Assembly (NCBI RefSeq): GCF_004331675.1
Contig: NZ_SJSN01000002.1
Location: 259,956-323,955, forward strand
DNA: 64,000 bases
From: Pedobacter frigidisoli
Lineage (GTDB): Bacteria; Bacteroidota; Bacteroidia; Sphingobacteriales; Sphingobacteriaceae
Reading direction: 5' to 3'
Positions 53,603-62,711 of the stretch are shown here, piece by piece (position 1 is the stretch's first letter; each line of letters starts with the position of its first letter). Position numbers and translations under genes: made by a program. The notes beneath the pieces were generated by a model that ran no database searches, was not told the origin of the DNA, and saw only the letters and a program-made list of their open reading frames with translations.

Positions 53603-55192
53603 ATGGGAAACATTGTAGAACGATTAACCAGCTTAGATTACTTCATCGTAATTGCATACCTCATTATTCTGATTATTATCGGATACAGAGCCAGCTTCTC
53701 CAAGAAAAAAAGCGATGATGAAAATTTGTTCTTGGCGAATAAATCACTGAACTGGAGTAGCATTGGCTTTAACATGTGGGGTACTAATGTTGGTCCGTCT
53801 ATGTTATTGGCCTTTGCCAGCATTGGTTACAGCACAGGCATTGTTGCCGTAAATTTCGATTGGTATGCATTTATCTTTTTATTCTTGCTGGCCATTGTTT
53901 TTGCTCCTAAATATTTAGCAGCCAAAGTGAGTACTATGCCTGAGTTTATGGGTAATCGTTATGGCGATTCTACTCAAAATATCCTGGCCTGGTATGCATT
54001 AGTGAAGATTTTAATCTCTTGGTTATCCCTTGGATTATTCGCCGGAGGCTTTTTGGTTCGGCAGATTTTAGGCATCCCGATGTGGCAATCGGTAACGGTT
54101 TTAGTAGCTTTTGCAGGTTTATTTACATTTTTTGGCGGATTAAAAGCGATTGCAAAAGTAAATGTTTTCCAAATGATTTTGCTGATTGCCGTGTCGCTTT
54201 CATTAATGCTTTTAGGCTTGCATAAGGTAGGAGGAATATCTGCTCTTTACCATAAAACACCTGCTCATTTCTGGAACTTAATTCAACCAGCCAGCGACCC
54301 GAAATATCCTTGGTATGCTATTTTATTGGGTTATCCGGTTGCTGCAGTGGCTTTTTTCTGTACCGACCAATCCATGGTTCAATCGGTTTTAGGTGCTAGA
54401 AATTTAAAGCAAGGTCAGTTGGGTGTGAGCTTTATTGGTTGGCTAAAAATACTTTCATTGCCCTTGTTTATAGGAACAGGAATTATCTGTTATGTACTTT
54501 TTCCAAATTTAAAAGACCCGAACGAAGCCTACATGACGATGGTTACCAGCTTATTTCCACCGGGAATGAACGGTTTGGTTATTGTGGTGTTAATCGCCGT
54601 TTTGGTGGGTACCATTGGTTCATCACTAAATTCGTTAAGTACCGTTTTTACCATGGATATTTATGTGAAGAAAATCAATCCCGAGGCAAGTAACAAACAA
54701 ATAATCCGCATGGGCAGATGGACGGTTGTTGCAGGTTGTGTATTCGCTGTTGTGGTAGTTTTGGCCATCGACAGCATAAAAGGACTGAATTTATTTGATG
54801 TTTTTCAGTCGGTTTTAGGATTTATTGCGCCACCACTTTCTGTTGTGTTTTTGCTAACGGTTTTTTGGAAAAGAACCACCAGAAAAGCGGTTAACTTTAC
54901 ACTTTCCATCGGCTCTATTTTGAGTTTAGGAACCGGAGTGACATATCTTTGGATTCTGCCACCAAGCGAATATCCTTTCTGGCCACACTATTTAATGCTC
55001 TCGTTTTTCATTTTTGCAGGATTACTAATCATCGCAATATTGATTTCTTTATTTGATAGAACGCCAAGTATTTACACAATAAATGAGGAACACGAATCAA
55101 ATATAGAAAAACCTGATAGAGCCGTTTGGATTTCGTGGATTGCCCTTGCTATTGTAATGGTTGCACTTTATATATTTTTCAACGGACATTAA
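53603..55192 (+). CDS. Sodium:solute symporter family transporter, copy 2
   Basis: 529 residues with about 13-14 transmembrane segments, opening LDYFIVIAYLIILIIIGYRA. SSS motifs include NLFLANKSLNWSSIGFNMWGTNVGPSMLLAFAS near the second helix and CTDQSMVQSVLGARNLKQGQ in the central loop. It is of the SGLT-like sugar branch and only distantly similar to the symporter at 14204, so the two probably import different sugars. A CTAACCAAATAACCGATG leader precedes the start. Confidence 0.88.
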   Translation: MGNIVERLTSLDYFIVIAYLIILIIIGYRASFSKKKSDDENLFLANKSLNWSSIGFNMWGTNVGPSMLLAFASIGYSTGIVAVNFDWYAFIFLFLLAIVFAPKYLAAKVSTMPEFMGNRYGDSTQNILAWYALVKILISWLSLGLFAGGFLVRQILGIPMWQSVTVLVAFAGLFTFFGGLKAIAKVNVFQMILLIAVSLSLMLLGLHKVGGISALYHKTPAHFWNLIQPASDPKYPWYAILLGYPVAAVAFFCTDQSMVQSVLGARNLKQGQLGVSFIGWLKILSLPLFIGTGIICYVLFPNLKDPNEAYMTMVTSLFPPGMNGLVIVVLIAVLVGTIGSSLNSLSTVFTMDIYVKKINPEASNKQIIRMGRWTVVAGCVFAVVVVLAIDSIKGLNLFDVFQSVLGFIAPPLSVVFLLTVFWKRTTRKAVNFTLSIGSILSLGTGVTYLWILPPSEYPFWPHYLMLSFFIFAGLLIIAILISLFDRTPSIYTINEEHESNIEKPDRAVWISWIALAIVMVALYIFFNGH

Positions 55193-55199
55193 AATAAAA

Positions 55200-55229
55200 G
55201 TCCTCAGTCGGGAGTCCGAAGTCGGAGGA
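55200..55229 (+). repeat. Short AGTCGGGAGTCCGAAGTCGG repeat (family F)
   Basis: A 30-base stretch of alternating AGTC-type direct repeats bracketed by CCTC and GAGG, in the short gap between the symporter and GH78 genes. It can form a small hairpin. Only one copy is seen in the window. Confidence 0.45.
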
Positions 55230-55264
55230 TTAGAACATATAGCAATATGCTTAAAATAGATATT

Positions 55265-57430
55265 ATGAAAAATCTAAAACAAACACTTTTACCCTTGCTT
55301 TTAATCTGTTTAACATTTCCAACTTTTGCCCAAAAAGCTTCATGGATTTGGTATCCGGGCGATTTCGATATTTACATGAGCAACGTGATGCAAAACCGTA
55401 GAACAGAAAGAGGTTCGTTTTTTCCAGTCTTTTGGAAAATGGATAGCCATTATGTTTTGGTCGATTTTCATAAGGAATTTAATTTATCTCAACCTGAAGA
55501 TGTAAAACTTTTTGTAGAGGGAACTTACAATGTTAAAATCGATGGTCAGGCGATTTCCGGTTTTCCGAAAACCATTCAAATTCCCGCAGGAAAGCACAAG
55601 TTGAGCTTAAAAGTTTACAATCAGGCACATGTTCCGGCAGTTTTTGTTCAGGGGAAAACAGTTGTTTCTGATGAAACATGGCTAACAACTTTTGAAGATA
55701 AGGAATGGATTGATGCAAGCGGAAAAACTTCTGATAAATCTGGGACAACCTTTGTTTCGGCAGGTTCGTGGGATTTAAGCGACGCGACAAAACTGCCTTC
55801 GGCTTTTAAATTGCCAACAGTGGCGCACTCATCAATAAAAACAGAGAAAGCAAGCAATGGTTACGTTGCCGATTTTGGTAAGGAAACTTTTGGTTTTATA
55901 AAAGTTCATGGACTAAAAGGAAAAGGGAGGTTAAGCCTCTATTATGGAGAATCGAAAGAAGAGGCTTTGTCGACCGATAAATGCGAAACTTTAGATTATT
56001 TGGATATAGATCTAACGCAGAAAAAAGATTCGATTATGCCGCTTTCTAAAGCATTTCGCTATGTGAATTTTCAACCTGAAAGTGGCGTTTCGGCCGATTC
56101 GATTTCGATGCTTTATGAATATGCGCCTGTTACGGAACGCGGAAGCTTTAAATCATCAGATGCTGAACTCAACAAAATTTACGATGTAGCAAAATATACG
56201 TTCCATTTGAATACCCGAGAGTTTTTTATCGATGGTATAAAACGCGACCGTTGGGTTTGGAGTGGTGATGCTTATCAAAGTTATTTGATGAATTATTATT
56301 CGTTTTTTGATGCACCAACCGTTAAAAGAACTTTATTAGCGCAACGAGGAAAAGACCCTGTAACGGCTCACATCAATACCATTATGGATTATTCTTTCTA
56401 TTGGTTTTTGGGAATTTACGACTACTACAAATTTACCGGCGACCAAAAATTTGTGCAGGATATTTACCCGAGAATGCAGTCGCTAATGACTTATATCGAT
56501 GGCAGAAAAAATAAAAATGGCTTGTTGGAATGGATGCCGGGCGATTGGATTTTTATCGATTGGGCAGATAAATTAAGCAAAGATGGTGAAGTGAGCTTCG
56601 AGCAGTTATTATATGCAAGAAGTTTAGAAACAATGGCCTTATGTGCCAAACTTGCAAATGATTCAGAAAGCGCCACCAAATATGATAAGCAAGCCAAAAA
56701 GCTGAAAGCCAAAATTTTTGAATTATACTGGAACCAAAACAAAAGTGCTTTGGTGCACAGCAGAATCGATGATAAGCAAACAGATAATGTAACCCGTTAC
56801 GCCAATATGTTCGGGATTTTCTTTGATTATTTCACGCCTGAACAAAAGTTAGCAGTAAAAAAGAATGTGCTTTTAAACAATGAAGTAGCAAAAATTACAA
56901 CACCTTACATGCGTTTCTATGAGCTGGAAGCATTGTGTGCCATGGGAGAGCAGCCATATGTTCTAAAGGAAATGAAAAATTATTGGGGCGGAATGTTAAA
57001 ACTTGGCGCAACTTCTTTTTGGGAAGAATACAATCCCGATAAAAAAGGAACAGAACATTTGGCGATGTATGGTCGCCCATTTGGAAAAAGCCTTTGCCAT
57101 GCCTGGGGCGCAAGTCCGATTTACCTTTTGGGCAAATATTACTTAGGCGTTCAGCCGACAACGCCTGGCTACGAAACTTATACTATTGAGCCGAATTTAG
57201 GTGGTTTAGAGTGGATAGAGGGTAAAGTGCCAACTGCCAACGGCGATATCTCCGTTTATTGCAGCAAAAAAGAAATTAGAGTTTCTTCAGCAATTGGTAC
57301 GGGAAAATTGAAAATAAAAAGTAGAACCAAACCTGGAGTTAAAGGCGCAGAAGTTAAGGAAGTTTCTAAAGGTATTTATGAGGTAACAATTGAAAAGGGT
57401 AAGGATTACAACGTTAAGTATTCGGGATAG
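55265..57430 (+). CDS. GH78-type alpha-L-rhamnosidase, copy 2 (short form)
   Basis: 721 residues from the ATG at 55265, chosen because it gives a normal signal peptide ending TFAQ; an ATG at 55247 would add six residues. Shorter than the other two GH78 genes: a jelly-roll N-terminal part (KLFVEGTYNVKIDGQAISG), a beta domain and the (alpha/alpha)6 barrel. The motif is DGIKRDRWVWSGD, with Asp328 where the other copies have Glu (DCPQRNER, DCPHREK); the second catalytic region LGATSFWEEY keeps Glu587. This subgroup variation is known, and activity on rhamnose or a related sugar is likely. Confidence 0.85.
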   Translation: MKNLKQTLLPLLLICLTFPTFAQKASWIWYPGDFDIYMSNVMQNRRTERGSFFPVFWKMDSHYVLVDFHKEFNLSQPEDVKLFVEGTYNVKIDGQAISGFPKTIQIPAGKHKLSLKVYNQAHVPAVFVQGKTVVSDETWLTTFEDKEWIDASGKTSDKSGTTFVSAGSWDLSDATKLPSAFKLPTVAHSSIKTEKASNGYVADFGKETFGFIKVHGLKGKGRLSLYYGESKEEALSTDKCETLDYLDIDLTQKKDSIMPLSKAFRYVNFQPESGVSADSISMLYEYAPVTERGSFKSSDAELNKIYDVAKYTFHLNTREFFIDGIKRDRWVWSGDAYQSYLMNYYSFFDAPTVKRTLLAQRGKDPVTAHINTIMDYSFYWFLGIYDYYKFTGDQKFVQDIYPRMQSLMTYIDGRKNKNGLLEWMPGDWIFIDWADKLSKDGEVSFEQLLYARSLETMALCAKLANDSESATKYDKQAKKLKAKIFELYWNQNKSALVHSRIDDKQTDNVTRYANMFGIFFDYFTPEQKLAVKKNVLLNNEVAKITTPYMRFYELEALCAMGEQPYVLKEMKNYWGGMLKLGATSFWEEYNPDKKGTEHLAMYGRPFGKSLCHAWGASPIYLLGKYYLGVQPTTPGYETYTIEPNLGGLEWIEGKVPTANGDISVYCSKKEIRVSSAIGTGKLKIKSRTKPGVKGAEVKEVSKGIYEVTIEKGKDYNVKYSG

Positions 57431-57799
57431 CCATCATGCTCGTCATTAAGAGGTATAGTTTATCCCGACCTTTCGGGATAGCAATTTTATTACTTTGCGT
57501 TTTGTCTTTGATAGAACCAAGGCCTGAGCCACCTAAACCCGATTGAAGTGGAAATACTTTTAAGATAGCAGCAACCCTGAATATGCTGTCATGCTGAGGC
57601 ACGAAGCATCTGCAACCTATGAAACGGATTCTTCGTTCCTCAGAATGACAGAAGTTTTTAAAAGATTGGAACGAAAAGCGGGACCGCTATAACCTAAAAG
57701 CCACAATAATTGCTTTTCAAATGAATAGAAACAGATTGCTTTCCCGAAAAATCGGGACAAGCTTGCATGCTTCCTCGCCATGAAGACTTTTAGAACAGT
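57431..57799. repeat. Convergent gap with degenerate family-B parts, a short family-A hairpin and terminator-like stems
   Basis: Between GH78 (+) and IclR (-) stops. It contains a worn family-B left arm (CGTCATTAAGAGGTATAG, 57431-57448), a hairpin TATCCCGACCTTTCGGGATA (57461-57480) that could terminate transcription, a compact family-A hairpin at 57587-57650 (TGTCATGCTGA ... TCAGAATGACA with almost no loop), and another TCCCGA/TCGGGA stem near 57743-57758. No gene is visible. Confidence 0.7.
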
Positions 57800-58573
57800 T
57801 TAAACCCCAATCCTTTGCTCAATTTTTTTAACGCATTTATTAGCCTCTGCAAGAATTACATCATTCTCAATAGCATTATCAACGTTCAAGGCATTTAACA
57901 TCGAAATAGTTAAACATGCTATGATGCCGTTATTGCCTCCAATTCCGATAGGAACTGAAATATCGGTTACACCAGAAACGGAATCACTGTTTTTAAAGTA
58001 CGAACCCGTTTTGTGAATATCTTCTAAAGAACTGATAAAATCTTCCTGTTGTGGTTTAGGATATTTCTTGAAAATAGCGTTGTTTTTTAGTGCCAAATTA
58101 CGCTCAGCTTCGGGCATATAAGCCAACAAAACCTTGCCTGATGCTGTTAAAGGCAAAGGGAAAAGGTTTCCCTCTTCAATAGAAAGGGCAATTGGTCCCG
58201 GACTTTTTGCATGAATAATGACCATAACCTGAGTCATGTACAAGATACTTAAATGGCAGGATTGACGGATGGTATTTGCTAATTCTTCCAAAGGAAATTG
58301 TGCTGCTTTGCGCAATTCGTCCATTGGAGAGTGTCTGTGCGACAAGTAAAAAAGCTTTAACGAAAGTCTGTATTTTCCCGAAACTTCATCACGCAGAATA
58401 TAGCCACGACTCTCCAAACTCATCAACATTCGATAAATTTCGTTTGGTGTTTTCTCAATTCCGATGGCAATTTCCGTTTGAGATAGAGGGATGGATTGTG
58501 CTGATAAATACTCCAATATATCAAGTCCTTTATCTAAGGCGGGTGCTTGATATTTTGATTCCTTTTCGTTCAT
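57800..58573 (-). CDS. IclR-family transcriptional regulator
   Basis: 257 residues. N-terminal winged helix (GLDILEYLSAQSIPLSQTEI, NEIYRMLMSLESRGYI) and C-terminal effector domain (CHLSILYMTQVMVIIHA, PLPLTASGKVLLAYMPEAER, TGSYFKNSDSVSGVTDISVP). IclR proteins bind small acids or sugar acids; KdgR, the pectin regulator of enterobacteria, belongs to this family, so control by a 2-keto-3-deoxy sugar acid is an attractive inference. It is divergent from the GH78 gene at 58848, with candidate operators between them. Confidence 0.9.
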   Translation of the reverse strand: MNEKESKYQAPALDKGLDILEYLSAQSIPLSQTEIAIGIEKTPNEIYRMLMSLESRGYILRDEVSGKYRLSLKLFYLSHRHSPMDELRKAAQFPLEELANTIRQSCHLSILYMTQVMVIIHAKSPGPIALSIEEGNLFPLPLTASGKVLLAYMPEAERNLALKNNAIFKKYPKPQQEDFISSLEDIHKTGSYFKNSDSVSGVTDISVPIGIGGNNGIIACLTISMLNALNVDNAIENDVILAEANKCVKKIEQRIGV

Positions 58574-58649
58574 ACAGGCTTAAATTTGGTCGTAGCGTTT
58601 TTTTTACAATTTCAAACATACAAAATGCTTTCCGATTTATCATTTGGAA

Positions 58650-58666
58650 AGATTGTATATCAATCT
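58650..58666. promoter_or_regulatory. Inverted repeat AGATTGTATATCAATCT, candidate IclR operator
   Basis: Six-base arms around TATAT, 77 bases upstream of the IclR start, where IclR autoregulation sites usually lie. Assignment rests on symmetry and position. Confidence 0.4.
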
Positions 58667-58702
58667 AAAGTATTAAATGTTTTCATATTTAAAAAAAATA
58701 TT

Positions 58703-58710
58703 TATATTTG
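58703..58710 (+). promoter_or_regulatory. Candidate -7 box TATATTTG for the GH78 operon
   Basis: Same octamer as at 1778-1785 and an exact TAnnTTTG match. It would give a leader of about 130 bases for the gene at 58848, containing the GCTTAAATTTAAGC palindrome. Confidence 0.45.
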
Positions 58711-58735
58711 AATTAGTAGCGAAGATTAATATCGG

Positions 58736-58749
58736 GCTTAAATTTAAGC
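58736..58749. promoter_or_regulatory. Perfect palindrome GCTTAAATTTAAGC, candidate operator
   Basis: Fourteen bases with perfect dyad symmetry, about 26 bases downstream of the -7 box, where a bound repressor would block transcription of the GH78 operon. Confidence 0.4.
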
Positions 58750-58847
58750 TTAATGGCAAAGGAAAAGAATTGATTCTTTTAATTGTTTTTGTCGCTGATA
58801 ACCAATTATAAATCTAAATAAAATACCTTAAAGGTGTAAATTATTTA

Positions 58848-61607
58848 ATGGGCAAACTTTTAATCTTTTTCTGGCTTTTCTTATTCAGTCTTCCGCTTTT
58901 TGCGCAGGATATTAAGGTTGCTCGTTTAAGTTGCGCTTATCGAAATAATCCGATTGGGATAGATTTTGTTTCGCCAAGTTTGAGTTGGAAATTACAATCA
59001 GTAAAACACAATGTGATGCAAACTGCTTATCAGGTATTGATTTCGGGCAGTTTGGCTAACTTGAATAAAAATATAGGCGATGTTTGGGATACTAAAAAAG
59101 TGAATTCCGGTCAATCCATTCAGATAAAATATAAAGGCACTAAACTTTTATCAACCAAAACTTACTATTGGAAAGTTTGCGTTTGGGATAATTTCGGAAA
59201 CAAATCTGCCTGGAGCAATACTGCATTTTGGCAAATGGGTTTACTGGGTACCGAAGATTGGAAAGGCGCAAAATGGATTGCTTTTGAAAGACTTGCCGAT
59301 TCGAATGTGAACGTACTTCCTACGGATGGAAAAAAAGATAAATACAACGCTAACGACATTTTGCCAATGTTTCGCAAAGATTTTTCTGTTACCAAAACCA
59401 TTAAAAAAGCAACGGCTTTTATTTCAGGTTTAGGGCATTTCGAAATGACTTTAAACGGCGAAAAAGTTGGCGATGATTTTTTAGCACCCGGGTGGACTAA
59501 ATATGATAAAGAGGCTTTGTATGTAACTTATAATATTACCAAGCAGCTTAAAAAAGGAAATAATGCGATTGGCGTAATGCTTGGTAATGGTTTTTATTAT
59601 GTTCCACCGGTTAAAGAAAGGTACAGAAAATTAAAGGTAGCTTATGGTTATCCTAAAATGATTTGCCGTGTTCTGGTTGAGTACAGTGATGGTACTTCAG
59701 CGAACATCATCAGCAACGAAAGCTGGAAAACCGCACCATCGCCAATTACTTTTTCGAGCATTTATGGTGGAGAAGACTATAACGCAAATTTGGAACAAAA
59801 GGGCTGGAATTCAAGCGGTTTTGATGATAAAAACTGGAAATCGGCTTTGCTTGTTAATGGCCCAAAATTAAATGCGCAAAAAGAAGAGCCTGTAAAAGTT
59901 TTTGAATATACCTCTGCTCTAAAAACTAATCCTGTTCCTAATGGTGAATGGGTTTATGATATGAGGCAAAATTCATCAGCCATTATAGAATTGAAAGTTC
60001 GAGGTAAAAAAGGCGATACGATTCGCATAACACCAGCTGAGTTAATAAAAGAAGATGGCTCGGTAACGCAGAAAAATATCGGCGGACCTTCTTACTTTAC
60101 TTACATTTTAAAAGGTGATGGTATAGAAACCTGGCGGCCTCAGTTTTTTTATACCGGATTTAGATATTTGCAGGTAAAGGGAGCTAATCCTTATTGGACG
60201 GAACATGATATTAATAAAACTATTGTTTTAAGTCTAAGAGCATATCATGTTCGAAATGCAGCAGAACAAGTTGGTGAATTTTCCACATCAAATGATTTAT
60301 TCAACAAAACTTTTAAGCTGATTGATTGGTCGATTAAAAGCAATATGGTTAGTGTTTTTACCGATTGTCCGCACCGCGAAAAACTGGGTTGGTTAGAAGA
60401 ATTGCATCTAATGGGCAGTTCTGTTCGCTACAATTATGATGTTGCTCCGCTATTCAAAAAAGCTTTGCAGGATATGAAAAACTCGCAATTGCCAAACGGC
60501 TTAATTCCGGAAATTGCACCTGAATATGTGAAGTTTGAGTGGGGCGGCGATATGTTTCGCGATTCGCCTGAATGGGGAAGTAGCGGCATTTTGTTGCCCT
60601 GGTATTTGTATCAGTGGTATGGCGATAAACAGGCGATGGTAGATTATTATCCGATGATGCAGCGTTACATTAACTATTTAGCTACGAAAGCAGACAACCA
60701 CATTTTATCTCAAGGTTTAGGCGATTGGTATGATTTAGGTCCGAAGCCGCCGGGCGTTTCTCAATTAACACCAATGGGTGTAACCGGAACCGCAATTTAT
60801 TACTATGATTTACAAGTTTTAGAAAAAATGGCTACGTTTTTGGGTAAAAAAGCAGATGCCATAGCTTACCAAAAACTCGCTATTGAAGTTAAAAAATCAT
60901 TCAATAATAAGTTTTTTGATAGTAAAACAAAACAATACGCAACTGGTTCTCAAGCTGCAAATGCCATGGCGGTTTACATGGGTTTGGTTGAGGATAAAGA
61001 CAAAAGCGCTGTTATTGATAATTTGGTTAAGGATATCAGAGATAGAAAAAACAGTTTAACTGCCGGCGATATCGGCTATCGTTATGTTTTACGTGTTTTG
61101 GAAGATGCAGGAAAATCAGATGTGATTTTCGATATGAACAGTCGCTCGGATGTGCCCGGTTACGGGATGCAAATTGCAAAAGGCGCTACAGCTTTAACCG
61201 AAAGTTGGGCAGCTTTGCCAACGGTTTCAAATAATCATTTTATGCTTGGGCACTTAATGGAATGGTTGTATAGTGGCGTTGGAGGCATCCGTCAGGCCGA
61301 AAATTCCATCGCTTTCAACCACATTAAAATCGAGCCTGAAGTAGTTGGCGATTTAACCTCAGCCAATGTAAGCTACGATTCTCCTTACGGTAAGATTTCA
61401 TCTGCCTGGAAAAAAACAGATAAGGAGTTTACGCTTGAAGTAAATGTTCCGGTAAATACAAAAACAACGGTTTACTTTCCGGCTTTGCCTGAAACAGTTA
61501 TTGCTGAAGAATATAATTCAACATTTACCAATGCTGGTATTGAAAACGGAAAAACCAAAATTTCTATAGGTTCGGGGCATTATAAATTTAATTTAAAGTA
61601 CAAATGA
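58848..61607 (+). CDS. GH78 alpha-L-rhamnosidase, copy 3
   Basis: 919 residues with signal peptide ending LFAQ (about 20). Same domain order as the copy at 42113: fibronectin-like NPIGIDFVSPSLSWKL, jelly roll GLGHFEMTLNGEKVGDDFLAPG, then the barrel with Glu511 in DCPHREKLGWLEE and Glu785 in GATALTESW, and a C-terminal beta domain. All canonical catalytic motifs are intact. The sequence differs widely from copy 1, so it probably attacks a different rhamnosyl linkage. It starts the operon under the IclR-side promoter and overlaps the next gene by four bases (ATGA). Confidence 0.93.
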   Translation: MGKLLIFFWLFLFSLPLFAQDIKVARLSCAYRNNPIGIDFVSPSLSWKLQSVKHNVMQTAYQVLISGSLANLNKNIGDVWDTKKVNSGQSIQIKYKGTKLLSTKTYYWKVCVWDNFGNKSAWSNTAFWQMGLLGTEDWKGAKWIAFERLADSNVNVLPTDGKKDKYNANDILPMFRKDFSVTKTIKKATAFISGLGHFEMTLNGEKVGDDFLAPGWTKYDKEALYVTYNITKQLKKGNNAIGVMLGNGFYYVPPVKERYRKLKVAYGYPKMICRVLVEYSDGTSANIISNESWKTAPSPITFSSIYGGEDYNANLEQKGWNSSGFDDKNWKSALLVNGPKLNAQKEEPVKVFEYTSALKTNPVPNGEWVYDMRQNSSAIIELKVRGKKGDTIRITPAELIKEDGSVTQKNIGGPSYFTYILKGDGIETWRPQFFYTGFRYLQVKGANPYWTEHDINKTIVLSLRAYHVRNAAEQVGEFSTSNDLFNKTFKLIDWSIKSNMVSVFTDCPHREKLGWLEELHLMGSSVRYNYDVAPLFKKALQDMKNSQLPNGLIPEIAPEYVKFEWGGDMFRDSPEWGSSGILLPWYLYQWYGDKQAMVDYYPMMQRYINYLATKADNHILSQGLGDWYDLGPKPPGVSQLTPMGVTGTAIYYYDLQVLEKMATFLGKKADAIAYQKLAIEVKKSFNNKFFDSKTKQYATGSQAANAMAVYMGLVEDKDKSAVIDNLVKDIRDRKNSLTAGDIGYRYVLRVLEDAGKSDVIFDMNSRSDVPGYGMQIAKGATALTESWAALPTVSNNHFMLGHLMEWLYSGVGGIRQAENSIAFNHIKIEPEVVGDLTSANVSYDSPYGKISSAWKKTDKEFTLEVNVPVNTKTTVYFPALPETVIAEEYNSTFTNAGIENGKTKISIGSGHYKFNLKYK

Positions 61608-62710
61608 GAAAGATAAGCTTAATTCTTTTCCTTTTTGTTTGGGCTTTGAAATCGAATGCTCAAAATCCAAACCCGGTTTCTGCTGATGAAATGGAGAAAA
61701 TTTATCAGGAAGTAAAAACGTCATACAAATATGGCTTGGTTATGGTTCCTGAAGATAAAGAACACAAAATGGATTGTCCTACTATATTTAGAAAAGGCAA
61801 ATTTTGGTACATGACTTACTTGATTTTCAGTGGTCGTGGTTACGAAACCTGGTTATCAAGAAGCAAGGATTTATTGCATTGGGAAAATCAAGGTAAACTG
61901 ATGCCGTTCAGCGATGCAGGCTCCTGGGATGATAATCAAAAGGCAGGTTACAATGCTTTGTTGGATATGAAATGGGGTGGAAGTTACCATGCTAAAACAT
62001 TCGATGGCAAATATTGGATGTCGTATTTCGGTGGAAAAGAAAAGGGTTACGAGGTGGAACCTTTATCCATCGGGATGGCTTATACCACCAAACATCCATC
62101 GCTGGTTCAGGAGTGGAGCCGCTTAGATAAACCTGTTTTGAGTGCTTTAGACAAAGATGTGCGTTGGTGGGAAAATCGCAACAAACTTTTTAAAAGTACG
62201 GTAATTGAAGATAAGAAAAAATTAACAGGTCACCAGTTTGTGATGTATTACAATGCTGTTGGCGATTCTTTAGCCAATAATAAAAAAACACGTTGGTACG
62301 AGCGGATTGGAATGGCGGTTTCTGATGATATGGTTCGTTGGCAGCGTTTCAATAAGAACCCTGTCGTTCATCATCCTGTTGGCATTACCGGCGATGCGGT
62401 AATTCAGCAAATCGGCGATAATTATGTAATGTTTTACTTCGGTGCCTTTTGGCAAGATAGAAAAGGTTCATTTAATCGATTTGCAGTTTCGAAAGATTTA
62501 ATGAACTGGACCGATTGGACAGGAGATAACCTGATTGAATCATCAGAAAAATATGATGATTTTTATGCCCACAAATCTTTTGTGCTGAAATACAAAGGCG
62601 TGGTTTACCATTTTTATTGTGCGGTAAACAAGCAAGACCAACGCGGAATAGCATTGGCTACATCAAAAGATTTAGGTAAAAGTAAAGTGAATTTTGTAAG
62701 TGGAAATTAG
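61604..62710 (+). CDS. GH43/GH32-like five-bladed beta-propeller glycosidase
   Basis: 368 residues with signal peptide ending SNAQ (about 20). Propeller features: CPTIFRKGKFWYMTYLIFSG near 54-73, LSRSKDLLHWENQGKL, SYHAKTFDGKYWMSYFGG, VSDDMVRWQRFNKNPV and AVSKDLMNWTDWTG. An aspartate at the first blade (MDCPTIF) and acidic residues in later blades fit GH43/GH32/GH130-type catalysis, but I cannot place the family. Overlap with GH78 and a one-base gap to GH2 show it is part of one transcript. Confidence 0.65.
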   Translation: MRKISLILFLFVWALKSNAQNPNPVSADEMEKIYQEVKTSYKYGLVMVPEDKEHKMDCPTIFRKGKFWYMTYLIFSGRGYETWLSRSKDLLHWENQGKLMPFSDAGSWDDNQKAGYNALLDMKWGGSYHAKTFDGKYWMSYFGGKEKGYEVEPLSIGMAYTTKHPSLVQEWSRLDKPVLSALDKDVRWWENRNKLFKSTVIEDKKKLTGHQFVMYYNAVGDSLANNKKTRWYERIGMAVSDDMVRWQRFNKNPVVHHPVGITGDAVIQQIGDNYVMFYFGAFWQDRKGSFNRFAVSKDLMNWTDWTGDNLIESSEKYDDFYAHKSFVLKYKGVVYHFYCAVNKQDQRGIALATSKDLGKSKVNFVSGN

Positions 62711-62711
62711 A

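Larger units (their letters stand above)
58574..58847. promoter_or_regulatory. Divergent control region between IclR and GH78 genes
   Basis: A 274-base gap. It contains two inverted repeats (58650-58666 and 58736-58749), a TATATTTG -7 box at 58703-58710 reading toward GH78, and ATAACCAATTATAAATC at 58798-58814, almost the same as a block at 18037-18053. Confidence 0.55.
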
